A stretch of 64,000 nucleotides of DNA from Planctomycetota bacterium (GCA_016350165.1 CP066225.1:1736001-1800000); one strand, 5' to 3'; shown: positions 18,520-28,671, counted from the first letter of the stretch. Notes: generated by a model not told the origin, from the sequence alone. Numbers and translations are program-made.

Positions 18520-21500
18520 TCACGCCTTGGTGTGTGTCACATCCTGCGTGATCTCCCCGCGATGATCTCCCGCATCATCTTTTCTCGGGTTTCGTATCTT
18601 GGCCATGTACTGCGTACGTGGACGAGTATTCAGTTGCGCCAGCACCGGATATGTCCTCTCCTGAGACATACTCTTCTTCACCTTTGATTCCTTGTTCAAC
18701 AAGTTACCGAAGATAATCGCATCCGTTGGACACGTCTGTTGGCATGCCGTTTGAACTGCATCCGCTGCTATCGTTGGCTTCGCAGGCGCATTCGCATCAT
18801 TATTCGTGATACCCTTCGCCCACGCATTCTTTGTATCAATCTTCGCTCTCGCGATCCTTTGAGTACAGAACGTACACTTCTCCATCACACCACGCATACG
18901 CACCGTCACATCCGGGTTGAACATCATCTTCTTGATCTCATTCACAACATCACGCTGCTGAGTATCAGGCCAGTTCAACCAAGGCTTCGCCATCCCTCTC
19001 GGATTCTTTGAATGATAATCAAAGTAATTAAAGCGGCGAACCTTATAAGGACAGTTATTCGAACAATAACGAGTGCCAATACAACGGTTGTAAACCATCG
19101 TATTCAGACCTTCACTGTCATGAACCGTCGCAGCAACAGGGCATACCTGCTCGCATGGTGCATTCTCACAGTGCTGACACATCATCGGCATGTGCGAAAT
19201 CTCAGGCTTCGTTGCAAATTCATCCTTCGGATCAGTCTTAAAATACCGGTCCGTACGAATCCAATGCATCTCACGATGCATCAACACCTGATCTTTACCA
19301 GCAACTGGAATATTGTTCTCCGCCTGACATGCAACAATACAAGCGTTACACCCAATACACTTGTTCATGTCAACCGTCATGCCCCAAGCATGCGTATCCG
19401 TATAATCAACAGGCACGTTCTTCGCTTCCGCATTGTAACTCGCCGATCCATCATCATTCGTCGATGGCGGCTCCCACAACTGAAGCGGTATCGTTCCAAA
19501 GTGATCAGACTTCGTCGCAAACTTCGGATCTTTTTCATAACCTTCAAGCGTGCTCTCACGAACAATCGAACCGTTCGCAAACTTATTACCAACACGCTCA
19601 CGCTTGCCCTTCATCCCAATCGCATCAAGCAAGTAATGATTCTGAGTCAATGCCAATGACTGACGATCACTCGTCACTTCAAGCTTAATGTCATCATAAT
19701 GCATTGATCCGCTTGTACGAACCGGATAAACATTCACACCAACATCATGACCAATACTAAACGTACCAGCCCGTTGTTCTTTCCGACCATACCCCATCGC
19801 AACTGTCACCACACCCTCAGCCTGACCAGGCATCCGATACGCCGGCAACGTCACGCTCTTACCACCAACATTTAACTTCACCAACTGGCCATCCTTCTTA
19901 ATGCCCAGCTTCTGCAGTGAATCACTCACGCTGATGATCGCGACGTTATCCCACGTCACTTTCGTCATCGCTTCAGGTAATTCCTGCAACCAACCACTAT
20001 TCGCAAATCGGCCATCATAAACTTGGCCACTCTTCACAAACTCAACTTCCCAACCCTCAGGACGCTTCGCAGTCGCAGCACCAATCAACTTCGCCTTGCC
20101 ACTAAGCGCTGAATAGCCCGTCCCTTCCTTATAACCAACTTGCAAGACCTTCTGCCATGCACCCTGATTACCAGCAGCTGCGACACCAGTTGCAACAGCT
20201 GTCTCACGGACAATGCTATACCCATCAGTCTCGTCTTCACCCGCCAATATCGCCATAAGCTCAATCGGACTCTTCCCATCAAACAGCGGCAAAATCAACG
20301 GCTGCTGCAGACTCACACCACCATCCCACGTACGGCCATCTCCCCAACTCTCCAAATACCCCGCCCGAGGCAACTGCCATCCACACTTCACACTTGTTTC
20401 ATTTAAGTACGTCGTCAGATGAACACTATTCTTTACCTTTGCCAGTCCACCACCAAAATCAACATCCGCAGGAGCATCAAAGACTGGATTCCCGCCAATG
20501 ATCACAAGCGTTTCAATCTCCTCACCTAACATGCGCTTAGTCAGTTCTTGAATCTGACCAAGGTTATCCCCCTCACTACCCTCTTCAACATAAAATACTT
20601 GCTTGCCACTATTACCCAACGCATCATTCAGCACCGCAACCAGTGCATGCACCTCAGGCGATTGCCCCTCACCCGCCACAATCAAACTCTCGCCCCGATG
20701 AGCCAACAAGTCCGCCGCAACTTCCTCAGCAAATTTCTGCTCTTCAGGCTTAAGCTCACCAACACGATATTTCCCATCACCCAAAACAATCGCAGCAACC
20801 TCGCCAATAACAAGTGTCATCGTACGATTACAAACCGCTAACCGGTAATCAGCAACTGAACCCGTCTGTGAAAAAGTCGCTTCAACTGCATACAACCGAT
20901 TACTTGTTTTTCCATTAGCCTTATCAACCCCGTCACGCACCTTCGACCATTGTTTTGCATAACGGATCGAGCCGCCTATCCCCCAAAGCAGATCCGCACC
21001 AAACGTCGCAATAATTTTCGCATCATTCAGGTCATAAATCGGCCGCGCACCTTTACCACCAAACGCGCCCTTCAGACCTGCAATCGAGTTATCACGATTA
21101 ATTGATTCCCATGTATACCACTTTGCACCCGGATACTTCGCAAGCAGCTTCGCCTTCATCCTTAATACAGACGGGCTCTCACTCGCTTCACTCAATATCG
21201 CAACCTTGTTACCACCAACTTCCATCGCATTTTTTGCAGCCTTACCAAACACCGGCCACGTACTGCGACTACTCTTCCCCTCTCCTCTCAAAACCCAACG
21301 CATACGCTGCGGGTCATACTGCTCCAACACACTCGCTTGCGCAAACACATCAGTCGCGCCAAGTGAAAACGGATGCGTTTCATTACCCTCGATCTTAATT
21401 GGTCGACCATCAAACGCAGTCACGACAACTGCATCCGAAACACCGCCCCTTTCAATCATCGAAGCATAATATTGCAAACCGCCCGGCGTACGACCTGCTG

Positions 21501-21822
21501 GTCTCGCCGCAAACGGTGCCAATTTCTCTTCCGGATATCTTCTACAACCACTCAACGACAAACCAGCCAACGACATACTCGCTGCCATCAACTGAACAAA
21601 CCGGCGACGACTCATCGACAACACTTGTTCTGGCTCATACCCACCAGCAAATTCATCACCAAGCGCAGTCTGAAACGCTTCCGTATTCGCATACTCTTCC
21701 AAGTTACGCCAATACACAGCACCTGTGACCTGCTCTTCCGCAGCATCATTCACCGAACCGCTACTTAATGGAGCGGAAGAGGCGGATACATTGGGGGAGG
21801 ATGGGGGGATTATCTGTGACAC
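18520..21822 (-). CDS. actB: ACIII subunit ActB, molybdopterin-oxidoreductase-like/iron-sulfur fusion
   Basis: 1100 residues from a GTG at 21822 that overlaps the actA stop by 13 bp, suggesting translational coupling. A twin-arginine motif (SRRRFVQL, Arg72-74) leads into a short hydrophobic stretch ending LSLSGC, so Cys93 could be lipidated after Tat export. The long middle part resembles the molybdopterin-oxidoreductase domain, which in ACIII carries no molybdenum. The C-terminal ferredoxin-like part has Cys clusters CIGCNACIVAC, CQHCENAPCEQVC, CIGTRYCSNNC and CTFC for up to four Fe-S clusters. It relays electrons from the quinol subunit. Confidence 0.93.
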   Translation of the reverse strand: MSQIIPPSSPNVSASSAPLSSGSVNDAAEEQVTGAVYWRNLEEYANTEAFQTALGDEFAGGYEPEQVLSMSRRRFVQLMAASMSLAGLSLSGCRRYPEEKLAPFAARPAGRTPGGLQYYASMIERGGVSDAVVVTAFDGRPIKIEGNETHPFSLGATDVFAQASVLEQYDPQRMRWVLRGEGKSSRSTWPVFGKAAKNAMEVGGNKVAILSEASESPSVLRMKAKLLAKYPGAKWYTWESINRDNSIAGLKGAFGGKGARPIYDLNDAKIIATFGADLLWGIGGSIRYAKQWSKVRDGVDKANGKTSNRLYAVEATFSQTGSVADYRLAVCNRTMTLVIGEVAAIVLGDGKYRVGELKPEEQKFAEEVAADLLAHRGESLIVAGEGQSPEVHALVAVLNDALGNSGKQVFYVEEGSEGDNLGQIQELTKRMLGEEIETLVIIGGNPVFDAPADVDFGGGLAKVKNSVHLTTYLNETSVKCGWQLPRAGYLESWGDGRTWDGGVSLQQPLILPLFDGKSPIELMAILAGEDETDGYSIVRETAVATGVAAAGNQGAWQKVLQVGYKEGTGYSALSGKAKLIGAATAKRPEGWEVEFVKSGQVYDGRFANSGWLQELPEAMTKVTWDNVAIISVSDSLQKLGIKKDGQLVKLNVGGKSVTLPAYRMPGQAEGVVTVAMGYGRKEQRAGTFSIGHDVGVNVYPVRTSGSMHYDDIKLEVTSDRQSLALTQNHYLLDAIGMKGKRERVGNKFANGSIVRESTLEGYEKDPKFATKSDHFGTIPLQLWEPPSTNDDGSASYNAEAKNVPVDYTDTHAWGMTVDMNKCIGCNACIVACQAENNIPVAGKDQVLMHREMHWIRTDRYFKTDPKDEFATKPEISHMPMMCQHCENAPCEQVCPVAATVHDSEGLNTMVYNRCIGTRYCSNNCPYKVRRFNYFDYHSKNPRGMAKPWLNWPDTQQRDVVNEIKKMMFNPDVTVRMRGVMEKCTFCTQRIARAKIDTKNAWAKGITNNDANAPAKPTIAADAVQTACQQTCPTDAIIFGNLLNKESKVKKSMSQERTYPVLAQLNTRPRTQYMAKIRNPRKDDAGDHRGEITQDVTHTKA

Positions 21823-22529
21823 GTTGAACAGCTCGTCATGTAGGCTTTGTTGTGAATCTCATACTTGGCTTTCAACTCCGTACCTACACGAAGCTGTGCC
21901 TCTTCCAACGTTTCACCCGCATTCATTGCAGGCTTCCATCCAAGATTGGTCACTTCATCAACCGGACGTAAATGCTTTTCTGGTGCGCGGTGACATTCCA
22001 AACACCAACTCATGCTCAACGGCTCTACCGTCTGAACAACTTTCATCTTGTCCACGCGACCATGACAACTCACACAACTCACGCCCTTATTCACGTGAGC
22101 CGAGTGGTTAAAGTAAACATAATCTGGCAAGTTATGAACCTTCACCCACTCCACAGGCTGACCCGTTGCATAACTCTCATACAAAGCCGCCAACTTCGGA
22201 CTCTGCTTCTTCACCCCATTAACACCGTCCTGGCTACTATGGCAATTCATGCATGTGCTCGTCGGCGGTATCGCCGCAAACCCTGCATCCTCCACCGTCG
22301 TATGACAGTACCGGCAGTCAATCCCCAACTGACCAACATGCAACTCATGGCTATAAGGCACCGGTTGCTCCGGTGCATAACCAATGTTCAACGTCTTCGC
22401 TGACATCCCATAGTTCACAATTACGCCCGCATACGGCGCTCCACCAACTGCAACGATCACTAAAATCGGCAGCAGGTAATTGACCCACCTTGGGAAAATA
22501 TAACGATTCTTAACCTGATTCTCTGGCAT
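21810..22529 (-). CDS. actA: ACIII subunit ActA, pentaheme cytochrome c
   Basis: 239 residues. One N-terminal helix (about residues 16-36, LPILVIVAVGGAPYAGVIV) is followed by a periplasmic domain with exactly five CXXCH sites: CRYCH, CMNCH, CVSCH, CLECH and CSTCH, the last two residues before the C-terminus. Five hemes match ActA of characterised ACIII complexes. It is the first gene of the cluster; the long upstream region must hold the promoter, but I could not pick a convincing one. Confidence 0.92.
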   Translation of the reverse strand: MPENQVKNRYIFPRWVNYLLPILVIVAVGGAPYAGVIVNYGMSAKTLNIGYAPEQPVPYSHELHVGQLGIDCRYCHTTVEDAGFAAIPPTSTCMNCHSSQDGVNGVKKQSPKLAALYESYATGQPVEWVKVHNLPDYVYFNHSAHVNKGVSCVSCHGRVDKMKVVQTVEPLSMSWCLECHRAPEKHLRPVDEVTNLGWKPAMNAGETLEEAQLRVGTELKAKYEIHNKAYMTSCSTCHR

Positions 22530-23713
22530 GTTCTACAAGCCAAGTTGTATACAGATGCGCACCTCGGCACACAACTGCAAACATACATCGTGTTATTAAA
22601 AACAAACTTACTAATGCGCGAAATGAAGCGCTCCTCGTGGCGTCCGAGGATAACGTCAAACCTTTCCTCTGACAATCCAATCTTCTTCATCATTCAACAA
22701 CACTTAATACTCCCATGTTCACTTCACAAAAGCACTTACATATTCAGATAAACCTATCCATAGAATACGATTAAATTAGCCTACATAGAAAACCCCTACG
22801 CATTCGCGTTAAACCTATATTTTCGCCCCCAATTCAATTACGAATTGGTTCTCATTTCTATTAACGCATTTCTGCATATACGTATCACCACTTACAAAGG
22901 TATATAAAAAAAAATTCACTCTCTGTTTCAACCCACTTCTTAACAACATGTTTATTCGTGGAAAACTCATTACATACAAACATAAAACAACAACTGTTAC
23001 ACATGAACCCAAAAAACAATTCAAACAAACACAATTCAAATCGCATTACTTGCATAACAATGCAACAGCATCTTCACTTGCTATTCACAACTAAACTTCA
23101 CAAACTCAATTCGAACTATTTATCAATAACACCAATCAATAAAACAAAAGCAAAGATGACAAGTAACATTAAAACAAAAATGAATAAGTAATATGACTTA
23201 AAGATCACTATACCTTTTTAATAAAAATAAAAAATATCTTTTTATGAATTGTGAATATCTAACCCCTCGTTAGATAAATGATTTAACAACAAGCTAACCA
23301 ATGACAACCGCGCTGCACTTTTACCAAATACTTCATCATCACTCGCAACATCAAACCGCAACCTTAAAACACAACTACTCACACATCACCCAACCTGCCG
23401 ATATTAACTCTCGTCGCAAACCTCAAACCCACATCACTCAACTTCAAACTCACCAATGCTCCACCCCGCGCATCCCAGCAACTCACACCAAAATTCTCAA
23501 CCCCAACACCACCTCACTCACTCCCCTCCTCAACCAACCCACACATCAAATGCCCCAATTCCTCAGCCCCTACTTGAATCTCACGCCACCTTATTTACTC
23601 TATCACCTTCAGGCGCATCTCACTCGCGACACCGCAAGCACTCTAAAACACTTTAGACACTTTAGCTAAATCAATTGTTGATCTAGGTTTACAACTTATT
23701 TACACTGGTACCC
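22530..23713. other. G-poor divergent intergenic region between actA and the SurA-like gene
   Basis: 1.18 kb without a convincing gene. The left part is AT-rich. The right part is nearly G-free on +: hand count of 23341-23580 gives about 107 C and 13 G. Short open frames here (for example 22958-23191 and 23301-23669) have composition forced by this bias and almost no acidic residues. Promoters of both flanking genes must be here. The only clear structure I see is the inverted repeat at 23256-23276. Confidence 0.6.
23256..23276. repeat. Inverted repeat, possible operator or attenuator
   Basis: Perfect 8-bp arms TATCTAAC / GTTAGATA with a 5-nt spacer CCCTC. There is no T-run on either side, so a protein-binding site is more likely than a terminator. 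It lies about 440 bp upstream of the SurA-like gene and 730 bp upstream of actA. Confidence 0.5.
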
Positions 23714-24889
23714 ATGACGAAACTCCGCAAAATCGGCTTCCTTACGCTCACCGCAGCAGCCTGCATCAATCTTGCTGGCTGCGCTCTCTTCTACGAGGAT
23801 GACGATGGCCCCACCCCCGAACAGCTCAAAGCAATCGAAAAACAATATCGCAGTCGCGAGAAAAAACGTGCACAAGCGCTCTCTGCAGGCCCAATCGTCA
23901 TTGATCAGCAAAACACACTCGTCATGAACGCCATGATCGGCCAGGTCAACGGCAACGCCATCTACGCTGACGAAGTCTTCTCACCAATCCACGATCAGCT
24001 CTCCGCACTCGGCAAACGCCTCTCACGCGAAGAGTTCCTCACCGAAATTCGTGGCATCCCCCCTCAAAAACCCGGCATCATCCAGCAAAACATCACCTCA
24101 ATCGTACAAAATGCCCTCATCTACGGCGACGCCGAGCGTAACCTCACCAACAACGAACGCTACGTCGTCAAAATGTACACACAAAAAAACCGCGAGTTTC
24201 TCGTCCGCATGCACGGCCAAGGCTCGTACGCACTCGCTGACAAAACACTCAAAGAGGATCGTGGCATCGGCATCGAAGAAGTTCTCGAAAACGAACGCCG
24301 CCGTTTCATCATTCAACGCTACGTTGACAGCAAAATCACACCGCTCGTCAACGTCTCACGTGGTGACATCGAACGCTACTACCGCGATCATCCAGAAATC
24401 TTCAATCCCAAAACCGTTCGCGATACCCGCCTCATCGGCGTCACAACCGCTCAAGCCGCTTCACAAGTTCAATCATTACTCTCAAAAGGCACATCATTCG
24501 CCGACATCGCGAAAAGCGATCTCAACGAGCGCCTTCGCATCTCCGGCGGCCTCTTCCAAAACCAAGTAGGTGACGCACCTTTCACAAAATCACTCGACCT
24601 GCTCAACCAAAAACTTGTCGAACTCGTTGAAGGTGAATACACCACCGAACCAATCAAAATCGGCAAGGTTCATTGGTTCCTCAGCATCGAAAAATTACAA
24701 AAACACAAAGCACTCTCACTTCGCGATGCTCAAATCCCAATCGACAAAGAACTCCGCGATCAGCAGTTCAAAAAACACGTTCAACAGTACAACGAAAACC
24801 TCTTCATTGAAGGCAGCTACGACAACCTCGAAGATATGACCAACACACTCATACAGATCGCCATGAACCGATACGCACAACCCGAGTAG
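23714..24889 (+). CDS. SurA/PpiC-like peptidyl-prolyl isomerase lipoprotein
   Basis: 391 residues. The N-terminus MTKLRKIGFLTLTAAACINL ends in a lipobox (LAGC; lipidated Cys about residue 23). After a charged linker, VNGNAIYADEVFSPI resembles the N-terminal chaperone segment of SurA-like proteins. Residues about 225-330 look like a degenerate parvulin domain (ERYYRDHPEIFNPKTVRDTRL and GTSFADIAKSDLNERLRISGG). The role is probably folding of envelope proteins. The parvulin active site is not clearly intact, so it may be chaperone only. The stop is 32 bp before yraN, with which it may form an operon. Confidence 0.7.
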   Translation: MTKLRKIGFLTLTAAACINLAGCALFYEDDDGPTPEQLKAIEKQYRSREKKRAQALSAGPIVIDQQNTLVMNAMIGQVNGNAIYADEVFSPIHDQLSALGKRLSREEFLTEIRGIPPQKPGIIQQNITSIVQNALIYGDAERNLTNNERYVVKMYTQKNREFLVRMHGQGSYALADKTLKEDRGIGIEEVLENERRRFIIQRYVDSKITPLVNVSRGDIERYYRDHPEIFNPKTVRDTRLIGVTTAQAASQVQSLLSKGTSFADIAKSDLNERLRISGGLFQNQVGDAPFTKSLDLLNQKLVELVEGEYTTEPIKIGKVHWFLSIEKLQKHKALSLRDAQIPIDKELRDQQFKKHVQQYNENLFIEGSYDNLEDMTNTLIQIAMNRYAQPE

Positions 24890-24921
24890 CCTTCACTAGA
24901 CATCCATCAAAAGGGGCGGGC

Positions 24922-25377
24922 ATGCCAAATAAACTCACCTCACTTACCCTATGGATTCTTACACAAATCACAGGTCGCGATACCCACATCCATACCGTCG
25001 GCTACAGAGGTGAAACCGCCGCCACTCGCTTCCTTCGCAAAAATAACTATCGCATTATTAGACGCAACTTAAAACTCCGTCTAGGCGAAGTCGATATCCT
25101 CGCACGTGACCCCGATGGCTCCACCATCGTCCTCATCGAAGTCAAATCAACCATCTCAAACGATCCTGACGCAATCCCTCCCGAATCACACATCACCTCT
25201 GAAAAACAAGAGAAACTCATCACACTCGCTTCAGTTATTCAAAAGAAATTCAACCTGCAACTCCACCCCATCCGCATCGACGTCATCACCGTCACACTCC
25301 CCGAAAAAATCACTGCCTCACCTACCATCAACCACTACAAAGACGCCATACAGACAGCCGCAACCAATTGGCTCTAA
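24922..25377 (+). CDS. yraN: YraN/UPF0102 family endonuclease-like protein
   Basis: 151 residues. GYRGETAATRFLRKNNYRII, then RLGEVDILARD and LIEVKS, give the E...GE.D...E.K pattern of the restriction-endonuclease-like fold seen throughout UPF0102. The catalytic Asp (GEVD) and the E-x-K pair are present. The cellular role of the family is unsettled (nuclease/Holliday-junction type suggested). ATG with AGGGGCGGGC directly upstream as ribosome site. It is followed by the REP-like palindrome at 25422. Confidence 0.85.
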   Translation: MPNKLTSLTLWILTQITGRDTHIHTVGYRGETAATRFLRKNNYRIIRRNLKLRLGEVDILARDPDGSTIVLIEVKSTISNDPDAIPPESHITSEKQEKLITLASVIQKKFNLQLHPIRIDVITVTLPEKITASPTINHYKDAIQTAATNWL

Positions 25378-25421
25378 CCATCCGCTGTACACTCTATCTA
25401 CTGATTAATCATTTATTAAAT

Positions 25422-25454
25422 CAAATAGCCGCGACCTGACAGGTCGCCGGTCTT
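25422..25454 (-). repeat. REP-like palindromic 33-mer, copy 1 (inverted)
   Basis: The reverse complement matches the copies at 45118 and 46512 at 32 of 33 positions. The core is GCGACCTG-a-CAGGTCGC, flanked by CCGG on one side and CGGCTA on the other. It sits between two converging genes (stops at 25377 and 25455), a typical REP position, and could fold as a terminator-like hairpin in both directions. Confidence 0.8.
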
Positions 25455-25709
25455 TCACCGCCACTGCCCCGGCAACCTCACACCCAACACCCCCAAACAC
25501 GTAAACAGAATCATACTCACAAACACTTCGTCAATATTACCAACAACCGGCAGGTTATCCGGTATCTCACCAATAAACCCAAACGAAAAGTTCAGCAAAT
25601 AAACCACACACACAATCAACCCTATCCCCGCCATCACACGCTTAATAAACCCAGGCTTCCCCACAACTTTTCCCTTCACGCCATCATTCACCTGTTCACT
25701 TACTTTCAT
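25455..25709 (-). CDS. Small membrane protein, DUF1232-like
   Basis: 84 residues. Two hydrophobic segments (VMAGIGLIVCVVYLLNFSFG and VSMILFTCLGVLGV) enclose the motif EIPDNLPVVGNIDEVF, which resembles the DUF1232 signature (P.D.IP..G..DD). DUF1232 proteins are small membrane proteins of unknown role. Its start overlaps the upstream DUF4230 gene by 14 bp, so the two are co-translated. The N-terminus (SEQVNDGVKGK) echoes that of the upstream protein (NDQVND). Confidence 0.65.
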   Translation of the reverse strand: MKVSEQVNDGVKGKVVGKPGFIKRVMAGIGLIVCVVYLLNFSFGFIGEIPDNLPVVGNIDEVFVSMILFTCLGVLGVRLPGQWR

Positions 25710-26469
25710 CTTCTTCCCTCACTTCAACTTCGATTTCATACCCCTCATGGCTCGTCCCCATCAACGCCTCAAGCAACCGCGTCACACTTTCCTTCGCCCT
25801 GATTCTCGCAATCTCCATATTCTCCTCAACCTTCGCCTGATCTACGATCGTCGCCCTGATCTCACGTCTCGCCTCCTCCGCCAACTGTTTCGGCGTCCCA
25901 GGCCAGCTCACCCAACCACGATCCATCTCAACCTGTATCAAATCAGGATCAGTCTGAATCACCACCATCTCAAGATTAATCTCAGGCTCATTAATCCTCA
26001 CCAATATCTTCTTGCCCTCATCATCAATTTCAATATCCCCATCACTCAGCTCTGAAAAATCCACCCACCACTCAACCTTATTCTTAAAATACTTCACCCT
26101 CGCCGTACTCGTCGTACTGAAAATCTCCCCAATAAACTTCGTCACCTGTTCCTTCTCGATAATCACATCCACAGTATGCAGATACACCACATACTTGCTC
26201 TGCCCCCTCAGATTATCAATGATCCCCGTCACCGTCTTACTTGCAGTCGTTGAATAGACAAACTCACTCGCCTTACCCAACACCTTAAACACACCATAAC
26301 CACCCACGCCCAGAATAAGCACAGCCAGTATCATCATCCCCATCATAAATCTGCGAAAGCCGCCCCGCCTTTTCTCAACCACCTCTCCACCACCCTCAGC
26401 AACCACACGATCGCCCTGCTCTACCTCTGCCTCAACCGGTTTGTCATTCACTTGATCATTCATCCGCAA
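25696..26469 (-). CDS. DUF4230-like membrane-anchored protein
   Basis: 257 residues. A cytoplasmic N-terminus of about 35 residues leads to one helix (FMMGMMILAVLILGVGGYGV). The external domain contains TVTGIIDNLRGQSKYVVYLH and repeated beta-strand-like stretches, then a helical part rich in Glu/Arg (KQLAEEARREIRATIVDQ). The arrangement matches DUF4230 proteins of unknown function; assignment is by overall pattern only. It is the first gene of a two-gene unit with the DUF1232-like gene. Confidence 0.6.
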   Translation of the reverse strand: MRMNDQVNDKPVEAEVEQGDRVVAEGGGEVVEKRRGGFRRFMMGMMILAVLILGVGGYGVFKVLGKASEFVYSTTASKTVTGIIDNLRGQSKYVVYLHTVDVIIEKEQVTKFIGEIFSTTSTARVKYFKNKVEWWVDFSELSDGDIEIDDEGKKILVRINEPEINLEMVVIQTDPDLIQVEMDRGWVSWPGTPKQLAEEARREIRATIVDQAKVEENMEIARIRAKESVTRLLEALMGTSHEGYEIEVEVREEDESK

Positions 26470-26561
26470 TCATCTCACACGCACAATAAATTTATTACAA
26501 CCAGTCTCCCTCATTCCTCGCCTACATGTCAAGACAATTCCCTCAACCTCGCGTAAAACCA

Positions 26562-28145
26562 CTACAAATCAAGATGTTTTCGAAGTTCTCTCTCAAACAC
26601 ATCCAGCGGCGCCTTCTTCCCTGTCCACGCTTCAAACTGACCCGCCGCCTGTCTGACAAACATCTCACCACCACTCACAACCAAACAACCCTTCGCCTTC
26701 GCAGCTTTAAGCAACTTCGTTTCAAGCGGATTGTAAATCGTATCGAACACAACCATCCCCGCTTTCAACACATCCGCTTCAACAGGCATTTCATCTTCAT
26801 TCGGATGCATCCCCATCGGCGTACAATTGATCAGTACCTCACAATCAATCGCATTAACTTCACTCATCGCCTTCGCACTCGCGCCGAACTCCTTCGCAAG
26901 TGCTTCCGCTTTTTCAACAGTCCTGTTGTACACCACAACCTCAGCACCATACCCCGCAAACCCCGCAACAATCGCGCGAGATACGCCACCAGCTCCTAAC
27001 ACCACAACCTTCTTACCCTTTAACCCATCCCTCTCAATCCCCATACGATCACACACCGAATCCAGCGCCGCTGCATAATCCGTATTAAAAGCATACAACG
27101 AACCATCATCCCTTTTCACCAACGTATTCGCTGCACCAATTTTCTCCGTCAACGCCTCAATCTCTCCGCCCTCTTCCCTCACAAAGTCCAGCAAGTTTCC
27201 CTTATGTGGGATCGTCACCGAACACCCCTTAAAATCAAGCGATTCATAATCCAACCACGTCCCAATCGTCGCCTTAAACGACTCATAGCTCGGCCCCACA
27301 GGTAGCGGCAAATAAACCCCATCAAAATCCACTTCATCAAAACCAGCATTATGAATCTGCGGACTCATCGAATGCCCCACCGGATATCCCACCACACCAT
27401 AAACCTTCGTATCTTTTCCCAGTCTATCCCACCGATAGAGCCCCTTAATTTCTTCAACCGTAGGCTGCCCCGGCGCCGTCCCTTTATCACTCCCCAATGC
27501 CGCAAACGTCAGCAGCGCGCCAAACTTCTTCGCAAGTACGCGTGACGCCAAACCATACTCACCCATGCAAAGCGCGATCGTCGGCTTCCACTTCCTTTCA
27601 ATAATCTCAAACGCTTCAAGATTATCTCGCAAGCTCTTCGCCGCCCAAGCAACCTTAATCACGCGGCATTCATCCGCCTCAACCATCTTCTCAACCCGCT
27701 GCATCAAATCGCGAGGCCGCTCCTTGAAATCATGCGATGACAAAATCAATCCACTCCCTCCACGCACCGCATTCATCACCTTCTGCCGAATGTTCGCACT
27801 CTTCTCCCAAGCCAGCAGTTCACAATCTATATACGCAGGCCCAACCCCATGATCATCCACCCCTACTTCATCACCTTCTTCAACCGACCTGCCCGGAGCA
27901 TGCTGCAACGCGCTCATCCTTTCCATCTCATCCCCATCATATTCACCACCCTCCCACACAGGCCTGCACGTCACGATGCAAGGCAACTTACTACCCTTCA
28001 CCAAATCGCCAATCGCAAGCATGTCTTCCGTGAAATGATCAATCCGAAACTCCACAAGATCAGCCCCCGCTGCCGCCGCTTTCGCAGAATCAACAAGACC
28101 TTGTTCAAGTTCATACACCATGATTGGAACTGTTAGCTTTGTCAT
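26562..28145 (-). CDS. aroDE: Bifunctional 3-dehydroquinate dehydratase / shikimate dehydrogenase
   Basis: 527 residues from the second of two ATGs (28145), with GGAG six bases upstream; an in-frame start at 28190 is unlikely. Residues 1-225 are a type I dehydroquinase, with SHDFKERP and the Schiff-base Lys in RVIKVAWAAKSL. Residues about 255-527 are shikimate dehydrogenase: GYPVGHSMSPQIHNAGF, Lys in SVTIPHKGN, Asp in FNTDYAAAL and the NADP site VVLGAGGVSRAI. It catalyses steps 3 and 4 of the shikimate pathway. The fusion is well known in plants and some bacteria, including planctomycetes. It ends 93 bp before the DUF4230 gene. Confidence 0.93.
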   Translation of the reverse strand: MTKLTVPIMVYELEQGLVDSAKAAAAGADLVEFRIDHFTEDMLAIGDLVKGSKLPCIVTCRPVWEGGEYDGDEMERMSALQHAPGRSVEEGDEVGVDDHGVGPAYIDCELLAWEKSANIRQKVMNAVRGGSGLILSSHDFKERPRDLMQRVEKMVEADECRVIKVAWAAKSLRDNLEAFEIIERKWKPTIALCMGEYGLASRVLAKKFGALLTFAALGSDKGTAPGQPTVEEIKGLYRWDRLGKDTKVYGVVGYPVGHSMSPQIHNAGFDEVDFDGVYLPLPVGPSYESFKATIGTWLDYESLDFKGCSVTIPHKGNLLDFVREEGGEIEALTEKIGAANTLVKRDDGSLYAFNTDYAAALDSVCDRMGIERDGLKGKKVVVLGAGGVSRAIVAGFAGYGAEVVVYNRTVEKAEALAKEFGASAKAMSEVNAIDCEVLINCTPMGMHPNEDEMPVEADVLKAGMVVFDTIYNPLETKLLKAAKAKGCLVVSGGEMFVRQAAGQFEAWTGKKAPLDVFERELRKHLDL

Positions 28146-28406
28146 CATTGGCTCCAGTTTGCGAGAATATTTCCCGACTGAACAACACAACTTTCAACAG
28201 CAGCAGATCCACACGAACTTCATTACGACGCAACGACCTGCTGGTCAACGAGAAAAATATTTCGCAAAACGCATTAAAGGGTAACAACCTCCCCCCATTC
28301 ATCAACACATTCACTTCCCCCACACAACCAACCACCACCCAACCACCAATCAACACCCCCTTCATCCTTCATCCTCAATCCTTTTCTCATCCCACCAACT
28401 CCCCAA

Positions 28407-28429
28407 CCAACGATACGCTACAGTGAAAC
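28407..28429 (-). repeat. 23-bp GTTTCACT module, copy 7 (inverted)
   Basis: On the minus strand it reads GTTTCACT, then GT, then AGCGTATCGTTGG. It is the only copy left of the proposed skew switch and is inverted relative to the six copies at 45.1-46.7 kb. Confidence 0.75.
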
Positions 28430-28632
28430 AACCTACCCACCTCAATCCGCCACACACGCACCACCCCCTCACCCCGCCACCCCATCTTCACCTCAATCCT
28501 TCGCTCACCCCCCAAAGGCCCGCCCGGCCTCATTGAGGGCCCACCAAATCAACACCAAACCAATCCCTCGGCAGCGCGCATGAAAAACAACATTCCCAAA
28601 CAACGCTTCCCGAAAAACCAATCCAAAACGGC

Positions 28633-28671
28633 CCATTTCTGTCCATTCTTGACCCATTTCTAACCATTCCT
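28633..28671 (-). repeat. Phased AGAAATGG boxes, left cluster (inverted)
   Basis: Four boxes on the minus strand, AGAAATGG, AAGAATGG, AGAAATGG and AGGAATGG, with + strand starts at 28633, 28643, 28654 and 28664. The 10-11-10 bp spacing places them on one face of the helix. GCGCGC words flank one side (28688, 28722). Confidence 0.7.

Noticed and set aside
22958-23191. 77-codon Asn/Lys-rich frame on +
   Set aside because: Composition is that of AT-rich non-coding DNA; no ribosome site or hydrophobic core.
23301-23669. 122-codon open frame on + upstream of the SurA-like gene
   Set aside because: Nearly G-free DNA produces long stop-poor frames rich in His/Pro/Thr/Gln/Leu. The frame has two Asp and no Glu, no ribosome site and no recognisable motif.
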